From positions 26,706,349 to 26,770,348 of the forward strand of contig NC_092651.1 in NCBI RefSeq assembly GCF_032118995.1: 64,000 nt of DNA, written 5' to 3'. The DNA is from Asterias amurensis. Its lineage: Eukaryota; Echinodermata; Asteroidea; Forcipulatida; Asteriidae. The notes under the pieces are model-generated. The model was not told the origin of the DNA. It was given only the letters and a program-made list of their open reading frames with translations, and searched no databases. Below, one piece after another: positions 17,948 to 32,700 of the stretch. The translations under genes were made by a program, and so were the position numbers. Within the stretch, counting starts at the first letter, position 1. Each line of letters begins with the position of its first letter.

Positions 17948-20119
17948 ATGACACACTTCAGCGCCACACCCGCTGTTTTCAGTTATTTTGAGTACTGCTT
18001 GATAAAGTAAACGGCCACATTAAAAGAAACTTAATATTTAAATACAGTAAACCGTTAACTCAAAACTAAGTGAGAGACGTTGGTTGACAGACTCCCACTG
18101 ATTTAACTATAGCTGGCTTAATGGCAAGAGCACCCAAAGTGATTCCATGGGCATTTTCCAAACCTCGTAAATGTGGGAGCAGCGTACACTTTGCACAGTG
18201 GTTCGAGCTTAAGACGAAGCCTGAAGCCAAGTACAAGCCGAGGTTTCGAAAAGGCTGCATGGTTACCAAATTCTGGAAAACAAGTCTTCTTTTTTTCACT
18301 CTTTTGTTTAAAAAAGCTAAACTAATTCAGTATGAACTATTTCACTTTTCAAAGCACCCTACATGCCTCTTTTTAAAATCACTGAACAAAATTGTTAAAA
18401 AAAAATCATATTTACAATCACACATGAAAATTTTGATCAAATATTTACCAATTTTAAAAATTTAACCTTTTTTATCCAAAAATAGTTAGCGTTATTAATC
18501 AAGGGTTCATGTTAAAAAGATATTGGCTTAATCTTTGGTAATACCTTTAAGTGATACTGAGAATAAATTACTTGTTAAATATTCGGACTACATCAAGCTT
18601 CCATTATGAAAAAGAATACTGATCTAAGTGCAATAACTCATTCTAAAATTTCTCACACAAGATTGGACAATTCCATGATTTTGTATAAAAATTGGCAGAT
18701 ATTTTTTTTTCAGCCTTTCTGGAAGCCAGACACACAAATGCAATAGCTTCATAAATAAACAAGAGTAGCCATGAATAAACATGAGTAACATGAATAAACG
18801 TGAAGAAACAAAGAAATGTAATGGTTTGCATTCAGAAGCCCATCATTCATTGGTGAGCCATTTTATGAATATTCATGACTAAAAAGATTGCATGAATTTA
18901 TATTTAAGTTGTGTGTGCAATTTCCCCATTAATACAAATGGTTATTAGAGCTGACAACAAGTTTGTACTTCACAGGGTTTTTTTTTTGTTGAAAGGAAAA
19001 AACTGTAAGTTTTAGAACAATTTGTAATCAAAGAAATGGTCCTAAATCTATGTTGAGGCTAATGCAATGGTTGGGCAGGGGGAGGGGTGGGGAGGGGTAG
19101 GAAATTTGGGTTTAGGGTTGGGGTTTGGGGGGGGGGGGCAAACCAGAGACACAGAGCCAGTGAGGTTAGGAATGATCTCATACTAGAATGCACACAGCTA
19201 CACCCTGTTTACAATAATGCCATCAAAAACTGTCTCGTACAGTGACAGCGAACGGAAGAAATTATGCCACAAGGAAATATCACACCAGTACATAGGATAT
19301 ATATACACACACAAAAACATATCAGCAAGAATGTTATACACTATACAATTATACCATGCTAACTTATCAACAGTGTTTCGTACAAAACAGTTCCTTCACT
19401 CTTCTTTACAATGGCATAAATATGATTCTTGAAAACGACAATAACAAGAAAAAAACACAGTAATTGTTCTTATAATACGATAGCAATTATTAAGCAATAT
19501 GGTTAAATTAAATGTTAACGTGTACTATTGAACTTTAACTGTACTTTCTTGCATTATGTTAGCAGTGCTTGGCACTTTTTTTAAACGCGGCTCACAAATG
19601 TACAAACTCTGCTTGTTTACAATGTGCAAACAAACAAAACAAAAAACGAAAAGAAGAAACACGCGCATGAAAAGACTTACAAGTACCTAGCGAGTTTCAC
19701 TGCTACATCGACATCGACAATGAACTTGAAAATCAAAAGGTTTGGAAAAAATAAAACAAAAGCCGTCATGATACTTCAGCATATAAGCCAATCTCTCCAA
19801 CTTGGAATTCTCAAAGATCTACACAGTCTACAAGGTTTACAAGCACTTTACAACATTAAAAAACCCTTCCAACTGCGGTCTCAGCAGATTCTTTCGTTGT
19901 CGTTTCATCATCAACATCTCATTGGCATGCGAAACAAACATCGCCACGACAACTACATCCTTAGTCTCCACCCGCAGCAGTATTCCACACAGGCGATGAG
20001 GCTATGTCTATAGAGGGCGCTATAATCTACTCATTATAACAGCAGTATCGTTGATCAATGTAGTGTTTCAAAAGTCCCAACACTGCACTTTGGAATGATA
20101 TTCATAGTGGCTGTTTCAT

Positions 20120-20125
20120 TTTATT
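20120..20125 (-). terminator. Candidate Shroom poly(A) signal
   Basis: AATAAA on the minus strand about 340 nt after the Shroom stop codon, the first canonical hexamer I see downstream. Cleavage would fall near 20095-20110. Unproven; longer UTR forms are possible. Confidence 0.35.
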
Positions 20126-20461
20126 CCGTCTTGTCCGTTTTCGAAACCAAGCCAGCTCAGTTTCACCATAATGAGTATAAATCTCATCGCGTCCAACGCG
20201 TCTGGTACCTCGAGGGGCAAAGTTTCCCTCTTTGTCAGGGTAAAAGTGTAAGGTCTCATACTTCAATCTCCGATTCACATTTCAGATTGAGCCGGAGGGC
20301 CATCTTCAGTACGCTAATAGAAGTTCTCCTCAACTTGAGGTATATATACAATGTGTTGTCCTGCCTGGTCTCGTTTCTCAATTTAGAGTTAATGTAATTG
20401 TCCGTCACGAAGGTATAACCTCCGGTGTGAGAACAAGTCACATCGTCAACACTAGATCCAA

Positions 20462-20761
20462 TCAGCTTGAGTCCAGGCTGAGCAGTGACCTTTCATCCTC
20501 TGACCTCTCATCCTTCATGCTGTCCTTCAATGCCTGAAGCTGCTCCTCTCCAAGTGTGATGCGATCATCCAGCTCCTGCGCCATGATTCTCAGCCGTGAC
20601 CTCATGGGGACAAAATGGCAGAAGTCTTCGTACTCCTCAGTGCTGAGATGATCTTGGAGCATGCTGCTGATCTGGACGTGGCGCTCGTCTATGCTGACCT
20701 TTAACCCCTTTGCGTCCTCGTACTTGTTGGTCAGGTCCTTGTGCATCTTCTCAAGGTCCGC
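20462..20761 (-). CDS. shroom: Shroom ASD2 terminal exon and stop
   Basis: The acceptor is ATTATTATTTGACAG|GCGGAC. It has exactly 99 codons plus TGA (20464-20462). It encodes ADLEKMHKDLTNKYEDAKGL, then DERHVQISSMLQDHLSTEEY, DFCHFVPMRSRLRIMAQELD and DRITLGEEQLQALKDSM, matching the second half of vertebrate ASD2 (HEDARELKENLDRRE... YQHFVKMKSTLLIEQRKLDD... LGQEQ). A short acidic/Ser tail follows. Confidence 0.96.
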   Translation of the reverse strand, partial: ADLEKMHKDLTNKYEDAKGLKVSIDERHVQISSMLQDHLSTEEYEDFCHFVPMRSRLRIMAQELDDRITLGEEQLQALKDSMKDERSEDERSLLSLDSS

Positions 20762-23700
20762 CTGTCAAATAATAATAAAAAAATACTAATGAAAATTCAT
20801 AGAGCACAACAAAAACATAAAAGTGCCCCTGGTGCTTAATACAAATGCACAATAGCGCAATGGCGCAATATCTACACACTACACAGTCAACCCACCTATT
20901 GTCTGACCATTCAATATCATCCACTATGGTTGAAATAGATAGATATATTTTTATTTACAATGGTTTACAATGGTTTACAATGTGCCATGGCGACTAACAA
21001 AAGATTTTAAAAGACAGAATTTTGCATTGGGGATTAAGATTATTAATTTTGATTTTTACCCACACGAATATACACTGATGTGTATTAGCACTAAATACGC
21101 GCTACTTTCCCAAGCTCTCTGAAAAAAAAATCAAAGGCATATTACTCCGAACCCAGGACCTTTATTTAGATATTTTAAGTTGTCCATACCTTTTGTTCTT
21201 CGTCGTCGTTTCCTTCTAGACTAACCAAGACACTGTTGACCTTAGTAAGACGTCTTGAGAGTGACAGTAGTAGCTTAGTGACTCTATCGGCGTCTCCAAC
21301 GTACATCAAGTACTTATCTAGTGAGCTAGCTTTGCACGATTTCTTCACGTTATCCGTTACTTGTCTGTAGAACAAAACCAAGAAATAACACAATGAGAAA
21401 TGTATAAAAACTTTGCATCGAGGGAGTTTTTGGCTCAGTGGTTTCTTTCCCCGCCTTTCAACTCTGTGGACCCTGGTTTGAATCCCATCCTCAGACCGGA
21501 GCCTTGCATATGGATTGGGTTATCAGTCCCTACTCAATAAGTGGGTGTTCCCTATTTGGGGTTTCCCTCCCACAACCTTAAACTGAACATTTCTTCTCAG
21601 TGTTCTCCACAGACTTTTTTTTTAGGAGGGCGGCATAACATAATCAAAATGGCGCCCGTCAATATGACGTAATCAAAATCATTTTGATATGACGTCAGCG
21701 GACGTTAAAGCAACAAATGTTTGATAAAACCATTTTCTTAAAATAATGTATTAACCCCTGATCCATTTGGGTCGGAACAACCTTATTTTAAAAACTTTGA
21801 GGCTGTACATTGTACCATTCTGTACATGCGTGCGGCACACTGTGTGTCAATTCTCAGTTTGCGAATGTGTGTATAGAGTCAACAGCCAATCACAGCGTGC
21901 AGACTGTCTATGCTTTGAGCACGCATGCAGTGGGTATTTCCATGCTAGCAGCGACGTCGACGGTGTGTGTGGTGTGTGTGCATGGTTGGTTGATGCACTC
22001 GGCATATGAACCATGTGGGTGTGTGTACATCGTGTTTTAACGTTTGTTTACAATCGCATTTCTGATGCTGTAGTTTTGAAGTCGGTTTTGGCTTGTCAGG
22101 TACTCATTTGATCTTATTAAAAGCAGTCTAAAAATAGTCTCTGTCCTTTTTCCTGTGAGTGACCAGAAGAGGGGCCTATTTCCCTCGGCATTCGGCCTCA
22201 GGAAATAGGTCGCTCTTCTGGTCACTCAAAGTCCCTCTGGGGAATAGACGTACACTTATTACCTCATTGCCAGTCAATATGTGTATAATGGTGTAACCTC
22301 TCTATTCAATAATATACAAGTACACAGAATGAACTTGACACACACTAACCTGCCTAAGTCCTCAAGGGTGTTGATTTCTTCCTGTAGCTCAAACTTCTCT
22401 TTGCTTAGCTCCGACACTTTCCTGTCGATTCTGCCAATCAGTTCCTCCTACAATCAAAAACAGAAAGGAAAAGGATGTTCATAAATAACGCCGGATAAAC
22501 AACTAAATCATTCAAGGATTCAATGTGAAACTGAATTAAAGCCCTTGACTCATTGCTTGTACTTATAAAAACTATTACAAAACCCCAAAAACACTTTAGC
22601 AGGTCTCGGAAAACACAGATTTTAGAGTATTTTCTTATGGCTGTGTACATTGCCAGGCAATTTATGGCAGGCAAAATATGACACTGGTCACATGGAAAAT
22701 CAAAAGCAGTCTAGCTATGGAGACAACTAGACTTTATATTAAATAATTCGGAATTGCAGCCAATTCCCTTTTCTTGATAATCTGAAATGTAAGCCAAATA
22801 TATGGTTTAAATATCCAGTGTTACAGTAATTTTTTTTGCCTTAAATTGTCATGTTGTATATTCCTTAATTTTAAAACAAGACCAACCCCTTTTTAAAGTT
22901 GGGGGGGGGAGGGGCATCACTATCTAAACACGGATTGACGTCAACCATTCTTACTCATCGTATTTTTCAATAAACCAAACACGACATTCCAAACTTCTCC
23001 AATGTCACCTATTGTCAATAGATCCGACCGCCATGACCTTGACATGGCATTCCACAGTCAAGTTCAGGTGACAAACAAAAACTACAGACAAAGATAAAAG
23101 CACGACAGGAAACTCATTATCGAGCATGGCTGATGAAGGGTTACCGTGTCAGTCAGTGCAACAATGTGGAAAGCGGAAACGATTACCTGTGGTGATCAAC
23201 AAGAAAATTAACCAGTTGTTCTCTTACCAGGGCTCGAATTTATAGAGCTGCTCAAGCAAACAATAATGCTGAACAATTGTCTGTTTCAAGCAGGAATGAG
23301 CAGGATGCCAGTCACGAATTGCACATGTGACATGGTAGTCTGGCTGGTAACCTTATTATGGTAAGCCAAATTATAAAAATTGTGACTGACAAAAAATATT
23401 GACAAAAATCCTCTGATGCTGAATCTAATATCTTCCTATATTCTTATAATATCTTTTTGCTTAACAAAAACAGGCTACTAGCCAAAATGGCATACATCTA
23501 CTGCTTATCACTGGTTGTCCAGTGATAATATTGCTTTTCATTTTAATTTCTTAAAGACACTGGACACTATTGGTAATTGTCAGAGACCCGTCTTCTCACT
23601 TGGTGTATATCAACGTATGCACAAATAACAAACCTGTTAAAGTTTGAACTCAATTGGTCGTCGAAGTTGCAAGATAATAATGGAAGAAAAAACACCCTTG

Positions 23701-26700
23701 TCGCAAGAAGTTGTGTGTTTTTAGATGCTTGATTTTGGGACCTCAAAATCTAATTCTGAGGTCTCAAAATCAAATTGAAATATTTTAGTGGAATGTTACT
23801 TCTTTCTCAAAAACTAGGTTACTTCAGAGGGAGCTAGTTCTAACAAGGTTTTAAACTATGTTACCGAGTTAGTTTTTATGCTAACAATTATTTTGAGTAA
23901 TTACCAATAGCGTCCAGTGCCTTTAAGCACTTTTATCAAGCTACTTGCTCAGTACCTACCTTAGTTTTCCTTAATTCTGCGCTATCACCGTGCACCATGT
24001 CGCTGCCCGTCATGCCTTTAGCTCTGGTAAGCAGCAACGCCTTGGCAGGGGAGATTTGAAGATACAAGGAACTAGATAAGGCATGGGTCAATGACTTCAC
24101 ATCACACTCTGACCTGTAGACAAAAGAAAATAAGATTTATCTTTGAACTTAAATTGAGAGGAAACAAGGAAATATTAATGCTGTACATTTCATAAGGTTG
24201 GAGCAACAAAAACAACAGATATTTTTTTCTCAAAGACTAATTTACCTACATTTTGTTGATGCGTCTTCATCTTGTCTTGAACGAAATGGTTATAATTGAT
24301 ATCTAAATTTTAATTTCCATTGCCCACTTTTTATATTTTCATTGTGCAATTTATTTTAAATTTTTTAAATAAGCCGTTTTTAGGCTATCAGTTTCATTGT
24401 TATGTACTTTTCAGTATAATTTATTTTAATGCCGAATAAAATAACCATAATAATAATAGTACAAATCTAATTCCATCTGAAAAAGAGTTTCTTGAAACTA
24501 GAACATTTATCTCCTTTTTCAATTTAATTCAACATTTTACGCAGACAGACTTCAGGCCTTACCTCTTCGGAGACTGCGGCTCAGCTTTCTTAATATTTTC
24601 ATGAGGCATCTTCTTGGATGATGTCCGAGAGCCGTTCTCGACAACAACAGGCTCCTCCGGGAACTTGAACAACTCTCTCAGCGATGAGTCCTGGGGAATC
24701 AAGGAGTGAAGAACCCAGTCCACTAATTCCTCTGGAGACTCTGCCTCCTGCTGCTCCTCGGCGTCTTCTCCTCCTGGAAGGCTCTTTTTAGTTCTCCGCG
24801 GAGACACGGTCGGGGTCTGGATAATTTCCACAACCTCGATGGGACCTTCCTCATCGTCAAAGTCTAAATCCTGGTTGGCCCGTCTGTTGGTAGTTGGACT
24901 GGCTGTGATCCGGGATTGGAAGGAAGGCACTTCGTTGCTGGTATCGACACTATCTAGGACGTCATAAGATGACCCAGGAACAACTTCCTGAGTTTGTAGC
25001 TCTGGTTCCGAGACCTCGCTCTTTGACAACGACGGTGGTGTTTGTGACCTGGCTCTGCTCTTGGGGTCAATGTCGAGGTCAATAGACACTGGGAATCGTT
25101 CTTTTGGTTGGAGTTGGGAGCGGGTGTTTGATGTGGGAGGGGATCTTGAGGGTGAGGCGAGGAGATTGTCTTGTTTGCCCCGAGGAGGGAAGCTTATTGC
25201 AGCTTGAGTGGATACAACATTCCTGGAGATTTAAAAGAGAGAGATACCAAGATTAATAATCACATCTGTGAATATATACTGACGGCAATTCAAAACAAAA
25301 GCATAAAATAATTGTGCAATACAAATCGAAGCTAAAATAGAACGATTTAAACCAGGAAACACAAGTGATAAATCAATAAAACATTTCCTGATGAGAAACA
25401 ATTGTTTTCATAAGAAGATGTGTTAGTCTCGAGGGCAATACAATTATGATTAAAGACTTTTGATTAAAGACTTTTAATTATGATTAAAGACTTTTAATTA
25501 GTGTCAAAAGTCAACCACAATCGAGGGAAACAAAATCCCTGGTGTCCTGAGAGTAAAAAAAACATGTACAAAATAAAAACCATTAGTTGCTGTAAACGAA
25601 TCAAAATCACAATGAGTTAACTGTCCATTGGTTGGATTTCAGGACTTGGAGGAAATACAACTCACCAAGGAAATCAGTGCCTAGGAGAAAATAACCAACA
25701 AGTTTGGACTTCACAGTGGCCTTGTTGGCTTACTTCCATCATGGAATATCATCACATTGTCTACATGGCATCATGTGTAAAGATAGCGTACAAAAAAACA
25801 CTAACCACAAAAAGTGACCTGAATATGGGTTCCGTTGACACCAAATGTTTGAATGGCTTTCCATTTCCTTGTCTCTGATAAATGAATCAACACTGAAACT
25901 GAAGTAATCAGCGAGACCAGATGCAGGAAAGTGGCATTCATCCAGTGAATGTTCAATGATAAATCAATTTACACTTTTCCTAACACCAATGTGTGACTGA
26001 TAAGCACTATTGTAAACTCTGTGCTGTTGTAAAGTCGAGCCCTGGCCTTCAGATGGGACATAAAGCTGTAGGTCCTGTGAGTTGTGTAATGCACGAAAAA
26101 GAATCCAAATCCAACCCCCTGGTGTTTCTGCCAGTCGCTTTATAATACTTCATGTTTAATTTTGCAGGCATGTCCTTTTTAGTAAACCCCCCCCCCCCCC
26201 CCCCCCCCCCCCCCGACGGTCGAATAACAGCATCATCAATTGAGCGTTAATTTTTTTTCAAGCCTTGTTTGAAGGCAGTGGACACTATTGGTAATTACTC
26301 AAAAGTAATATTCGCATAAAACCTTTCTTGGTAACAAGTAATGGGGAGAGGTTGATAGTATAAAACATTGTGAGAAACGGCTCCCTCTGAACATGTAGTT
26401 TTCGAGAAAGAAGTAATATTCCATTGATTTGGCCTTTTAGTTTCTAGAAGTAGAACAAGAGAAAGAAGAATATGAAGAACAAAACCAGAACAGACAATAA
26501 CAATCGCGTGAACAACTAATAAAACTACGGAGATGTCAAGATAAAGAACATACTTGTACATACCAAACCATTGTAGAAATCAGACTACAGCCAACACAAT
26601 AATTCTCAACCCTCTTGTGTACACAATGGCCAAAACACACCAATGGCTAAATAAAAGCACCAATCAGATCTCGGAACCCTTCTTCAGATAAAACGATCAC

Positions 26701-29700
26701 AATCCTTTGCCTTCCAGCTCTGTTACAATCACACTTTCTATCTCAGGCAGCTAGTTATTTATATTGGATTGGACCAACACTACACCAGAGATAAAAATAA
26801 TTGTGAAATACCTCAATTTCGGCCGTGGGATGTCCAATCACTAATATCAAAACAACGACCCCCCCCCCCCCCCAACCACTACCGGCCATGATGTGGGAGG
26901 AAGCGGCACGCAAGCAAGAAACTGTGTCTGTAAATAAATCTTAACCACATCCTGCTGGCCAGACTATACACACTCAGGGAGAAAATAATTGCATTGAACT
27001 CTACTATGATATTGATTAAGATCATCAAAATCCTTTATTGCTCACTAGAGTGTCAAGTTGTGATAAACAAATAAAAATCATTACACACTCCTTCGAGTGC
27101 AAGATATGCCTTCAATCCTAAAACAAGACCCAAATTGAATTCAGATTTTCTAATGTTATACTTTTTGAACTTGAAAAAGCTGCATTACAAGTTGAACTTT
27201 GTTATTGATTAAGATCATCAAAATATCCTTTATTGCTCACTAGAGTAACAAACTGTGATAAATAAAATAAAATCATTACACACTCCATTGAGTACAAGAT
27301 ATGCAATCAATCCAGAAACAAGACCAAAATTTAGTTTTTAGGTTTTCTAATCCTGTAGGCCTACTTTGTTTGAACTGCATTAAAATTTGGCGTACAACCA
27401 TGTCATTATCTCCCCAAAGAGTTGAGGTGGGTCTGAAAAGAGCGGGTGTTGTTAGCTCAGGTTGATCGATTTCATTGGTATGCCGCCAGGGCTGCCAACG
27501 TTAGCGTCTTGCCATCAGGGAGGTTTTGTACAGCATTCAGGGAGATAATTTAGAATTACATTCATATAAAAGGGCAAAGTTTCCATAATCAGGGAGATTT
27601 CCCAATGTGTTCGTCAGAACATGAAAAGATTGTGGGTTTTTTCAGGGAACTCTTTGCAGGATCAGTATGAGCTGGCAGATCTCTGGAATGCAACGGTATG
27701 CTCCAATCCAACTTGTTAAATATTTCATACTTACACATGTAATCATATTTCCTTCAAAACTTATATTTCTTCTTCTAATAAAATATTCTATTACAAACCA
27801 AACCCCATGTCAAACCCCATGTCGAACCCCCCACCCCCTTTGCTACCCATGGGTGTCCACTCCACCACATATCTCCCAAACACCACCCCCAAAGCCTTGG
27901 CCTTGTACCTTGGCCTAACTAGCCCATTATTTTACGCTCTAGGCAAAAGATTCAATCAATCAACTAGTTAGCAGGTGTGTTCCAAATTGTTAGGATTTTT
28001 TCACTTTTTTCCCCTTCTTCCCGGCAGAGCGGGTTTATCTTTCCAGGGAGAGACCAACTGAAGAGAGGAATGACAAAAAGCTTCCAGGGAGAAAAAAGAA
28101 CTGCGTGACTCAGGGTACTATAAGCCAAACAAAAAAAATTACTAGTTGAAAGTCCCCTCCCTCAACTTTTTTTGAGGCTGCATTCTTTTTTTATATATAT
28201 ATATATTTTGTTTACATTTTCGTTTCTTCAAATTAAACATTTCACATTAAACTTACTAATCTACTTAGAACTTGTAACTACATAAAGTAAGTGTTGACTT
28301 TAAAATGAAGAATTGGAGGCCATTTTTGAATTAAAGTGGTTGGCAGCCACCTTTGGGGAAAAAAAAGACGCTCATCCCCTCTTTTTGGAAAACCCCAGAC
28401 AATCAACGGTATTTTTTTTCTATTTGGCCTAATCATAGAATCGGGAAGTATCGGTCTTGCTCTCGCTGCTGGACTAGTTCCTCGTAGCCTCCATGCTGTG
28501 ACATGCAAGGGGCATAGCAGGGTGACGACCTAATTCTGACAAGTCGGAATTCCATACACAGTGACCAATAAAACAAAAAGTTGATTCAGTCATGTTAAGA
28601 ATATTTCTCTCATTGCATCATGGAATCTATCTTGAAATAGCGTGCATTTCAGCGCCAAACCCGCCATGACCTCCGACCCTTAGAATCGGCTCTTCTTAGA
28701 CAAAAAGAAATTAGAACTCTGAACTGAGAAGGGCAATCGATAAATATCTCAGATTGCAAAGAGAAAACACTCCTCCGAACCGCCACACGATATCAGAGCC
28801 TCCTTGGCAACATGGGAGTCTATCTCAATGCTCCGTTAATCAACAACCCTGGACACAAATTGTGAAACCGAAAGCTGAGGAAACTTTTTTTTATAACAGT
28901 TGATGCAAGATGTTGGGTTTCAATAACAATTGCTTTCCAATCAAAACTATCTCAATTGCAATGAAAAGAAGAAGAACATGGGAGTAGCCATCTTTGTTTT
29001 GTATCCTGTTCATGTCAATGTAACCAAAGTGAGGCTGAAAGGTACAATATAGACTGATGAGTGACCCCACTTTGTTTAATGAGGAAATCAAAATATTTGG
29101 TAACAAATTTTTTACTCTTTCAGTGCCCATTTTTGTTTGCGTTTTGCCAAGCTTTTTTAGGTTTTTCAAAATTCTGTTAATAGAAAAAAAGTTCTTTCTC
29201 ACCAAACAAAATGTGTCTTGCTGATTTCTATTGACTTGGTACATCCCAAAGTCAATAGTATTTCTTGAATGATAATGCCTTCTCAAGATAACATGTATGT
29301 ACGATTACATAAAATAATCCTTTGTGCGCCAATCATTGCATTGGAACATGCATATGGGCTATTGGCTGATATTATTTGCTGCAGTAGCACAAAATCACAA
29401 TAATACACAAATGCCTTAATTCAGTCATGAAAAATCAGAACCCAGGAATTCACATTAAAATTCTTGTCCCAGATGTTTTTGTTATTAATACACTCACACA
29501 ACAGACTGAAAAGTACATCCTGCGAGTGACAAGAGGTTGTGGTCAACAGGAAACACTGTGGGCTGGCCAGCCAACAATGGGAGAAATCCGATATATTGAT
29601 AGGCTATCACACTCAAAAAGAAATATGAACATCAAAACAGACATGTAGCCATTGAGCCTTGTCAAAGTGCATCAAGCGCAGCCTTATCAAATAACCATCA

Positions 29701-32700
29701 CTGGTCATTCACTGCAATCTACCATCTGTGTTTGCTTACACTTTCTCATATTAACAGAATAAAATTGGGGGTTTATTTTTTTCCGAAGCTGAAAACCAGA
29801 AAAAAAGGATTTGTTGTTTGTGACAGATGTTGTGCTTGTCAAGGTTCACCAGGCAGCAGACTGTACTATCTGGCCGGACTGTTGATGTACTTTGTACAAT
29901 CTGGGAAACAACTCAAAAGAAGTGCCAGACTGTATGACACAGCAGTTTTTGTGACTGTTTTACTTTACAGGAAAACTTTCACAATATGTATGAATGTTTT
30001 TCTCATTTACTGGTAGGAGAGTAGATCATTAAAATAATGTTACAATGGCCTAAATGGCTGCAACAAATATTCACAGGTGTCTTGAAACTCTGTTTAGAAA
30101 ATACCCTTTCTAAACTCCATAAAAGACCCTGGGAAAACAAAAAACACTTCCATAAAAGACCTTGGGAAAATACATGTACATGTACATACTACATGGGGTT
30201 GGAAAGTGAGGTAGGTATTGTCAATGTACATGTGTCATAATTTATCTCTGAGATTTAAATTGAATTTGAACCAAAGACCATTGTAATCTGAGGGACAAGT
30301 ACATACATACATCGGGAAGGTTTGGGTAGTGTATCATAATTTAGTTGCGAAATTTAGGCTGGATTTGAACCGAAGACCAGATGTATTCTATCTAGGCGCA
30401 CATACATGTAAGGGGAAGGGGTGGTATTATCAATGTTACGCATCAAAGTTTAGCTCTGAAACACGGGTTGGATTTGAACCAAAGACCTGTGCAATCTAGC
30501 TAAGAGCAGGGAACGGTACATGGGTTGGAGGGGGGGGGGGGGGGTTGTCAAAGAATCATAATTTAGCTTCAAATTTTAGTGAAATATGAAATCCTTTTAT
30601 CAAACAGACCGATAACCTTTATTGTTTCCGTCTTACTCGGGGATATCTTTCCTGAGAAGCAACAGCGGAAAATAAAAACCCACCCTAAAGTAGGACAAGA
30701 AACCGGTATCACAACCTCTTTCTTCTCATACCACACTTTTTCATTCCGGAGCTTGGAGCAATTTTAATATCCTTTAGTAGCTAGGGTCCAGAGAGAGAGG
30801 AGAGCGGGGCTTCAATATAAAGACGGGGGTAATTTGTTCCATGAGATTAGCGAGCAAGAGCTTCTTCTTGATTATGAGTCGCGATCGACAAGAAATCAAC
30901 GTTGGCGTAATTGAGTCCGCAGGGGGACGTATTAGGCCAAGGATAAAAAAGAAAAACAGGTTTAGAGTCCTGCCTTTTTTTTTTAAAAGAAGAGGAGGGC
31001 CTTTTTTTCTTCAAAATGGCAGCAGGACACATTTGTTAAGATACCTGGCTTGTTTTGTTTGTTCGTTTGTTGCTGTTTTTTCTTCTTGAGATTAATCAAA
31101 TGCATCCTTTTTTTTTTGGTTAAAATTGTTTATTATTTGAATTGAAAAAACCTGAGGCGGCCTCAAAAAAGGAAGCGTGCAGGAACGCTAAACATCATTT
31201 CTTTTATTTGGCCTTAACATGGAAGGCAATCTGCAAAACTGCATGGAGTGATTATTGTAAAATGCCGGACGCTGGGGAAGTTAAGAGAAATGTCTTCCTT
31301 CTTATAGCAGGGATTCGTCCACAAAGGGGAAAGGATTTTAAGTGCCCAGTGGGAGATATGGATGCGAAGAGATATTCTTACATCTTGATTGGTAATAATA
31401 GATTTGAAAGATGGGTGCAGATTTATTCCTCTCACAGTCTTAAATTTCACAAAGTTACTTTGTACAAAGCTTTGAATGAAATATCAAAAAAAGTAAATAC
31501 TATCTGCACTATGTTACCTTTAATATGCACTCTCCGTAATTCTACCCTAACGTCACATATTGAAATTCCCAAACATATATCCAGTAAGCTTACCTTTGAA
31601 TATAAAACATCTTAAATGTCCTTGTGCAAATTTGAAATAAATATTTACTCATTTCAAAAATTTCCACGAAAACCAGGGCCACTATTGCAACGCGTAGGCA
31701 TTCTGCAAAGACGGCTAACATTTTCAGCACTTACTGTGTAGGCAAAGTATACTTCATTCATAATGTGAAGATTCAACCCAAGTCCTTAATACTAAACCAT
31801 TAAAATATGCTTAACAGAAGTGTAATTTGTGTTGCTACCCTAAGCACAGTTTTCTTACGGTAAGCAGACCCATAAAACCAGGCCACATTCAAGCTCAACA
31901 ACCTAGAAATATTGTCAACTTAAAAACAAACTATGAAAGAACTAAACCAAAAGATCATGCCAAGACTCATCTTTATAAAACCATGCCAAGTTCTCGCTCG
32001 AAACAATGGTGCAATGATAACCTAGAAAACATGTTCAACTTCACAACAAACTACATGTACAATGTACAATCTCAAAACATCCTGTAAAGACTATTTTCAA
32101 TAATCACTTCTTCAAAGCTGCTGCTTGTCCAAAAAAATCTTCTGAAGACGAGCAGAGTATACTTACTCTTTGAAATGTGGAGACCATCGGCTCTGCCAAG
32201 AGCCAACACTCCCACAAAAGAGATTTAAACACATGGTTGTACCTGCAAGTTTATTTATAGTTTCTTCCTTACCTAACCCAACTGAATCTCATTGGCAATG
32301 AGATTCTGTCAATGAGATCCTGTCGCTATAATCTCTCCCTGACATAGAGGGCATCGTGAGTCTGACCTCCAGTGGAAATATTTGACCTGTCGGTGGCCGC
32401 TAAAAATACTTCCTTGGCAGTGGAAATGAAAACACCAATGACCTGGAGTGGTATTCTGAAACGGAATTCTCCGATCATGACCCTGTAAATTAGCTCTTTC
32501 ATTGGTCTGCAAGACCACAGACATAACATGTTGATCGTCATGCAAGAAAGAAACTGTTATTGTGCAATCTTGAACCTAACTTTGTATAAAGTTTGTGTTG
32601 ATTTTAATAAGTGTTACAACTAGATCAATGTTCCTTCTACATGTATGTCATCTTTTTAAGACTGTTTTTGACTGGTCTTTGGCAAGACTCATTTAATTTA

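Larger units (their letters stand above)
15746..20461. other. 3' flank / possible 3' UTR of Shroom
   Basis: No coding exon is seen. It lies immediately downstream of the minus-strand Shroom stop. Two fold-back elements (16785-16950, 17819-17947), a G-rich patch (about 19075-19138) and AT-rich unique DNA fill it. A minus-strand AATAAA at 20125-20120 could end the transcript early; others such as one near 16135 would give a much longer UTR. Open stretches on the plus strand (for example 19624-20013) are antisense to this and show no domain. Confidence 0.45.

Noticed and set aside
19624..20013. 129-codon plus-strand open frame
   Set aside because: Low-complexity Lys/Thr/Asn-rich N-terminus, no domain, located in the Shroom 3' flank antisense.
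31142..31615. 157-codon plus-strand open frame
   Set aside because: The start context is within A-rich DNA, the composition is Lys/Ile/Ser-rich as expected of chance AT-rich frames, and no recognised domain or splice partners are present. It lies antisense in a Shroom intron.
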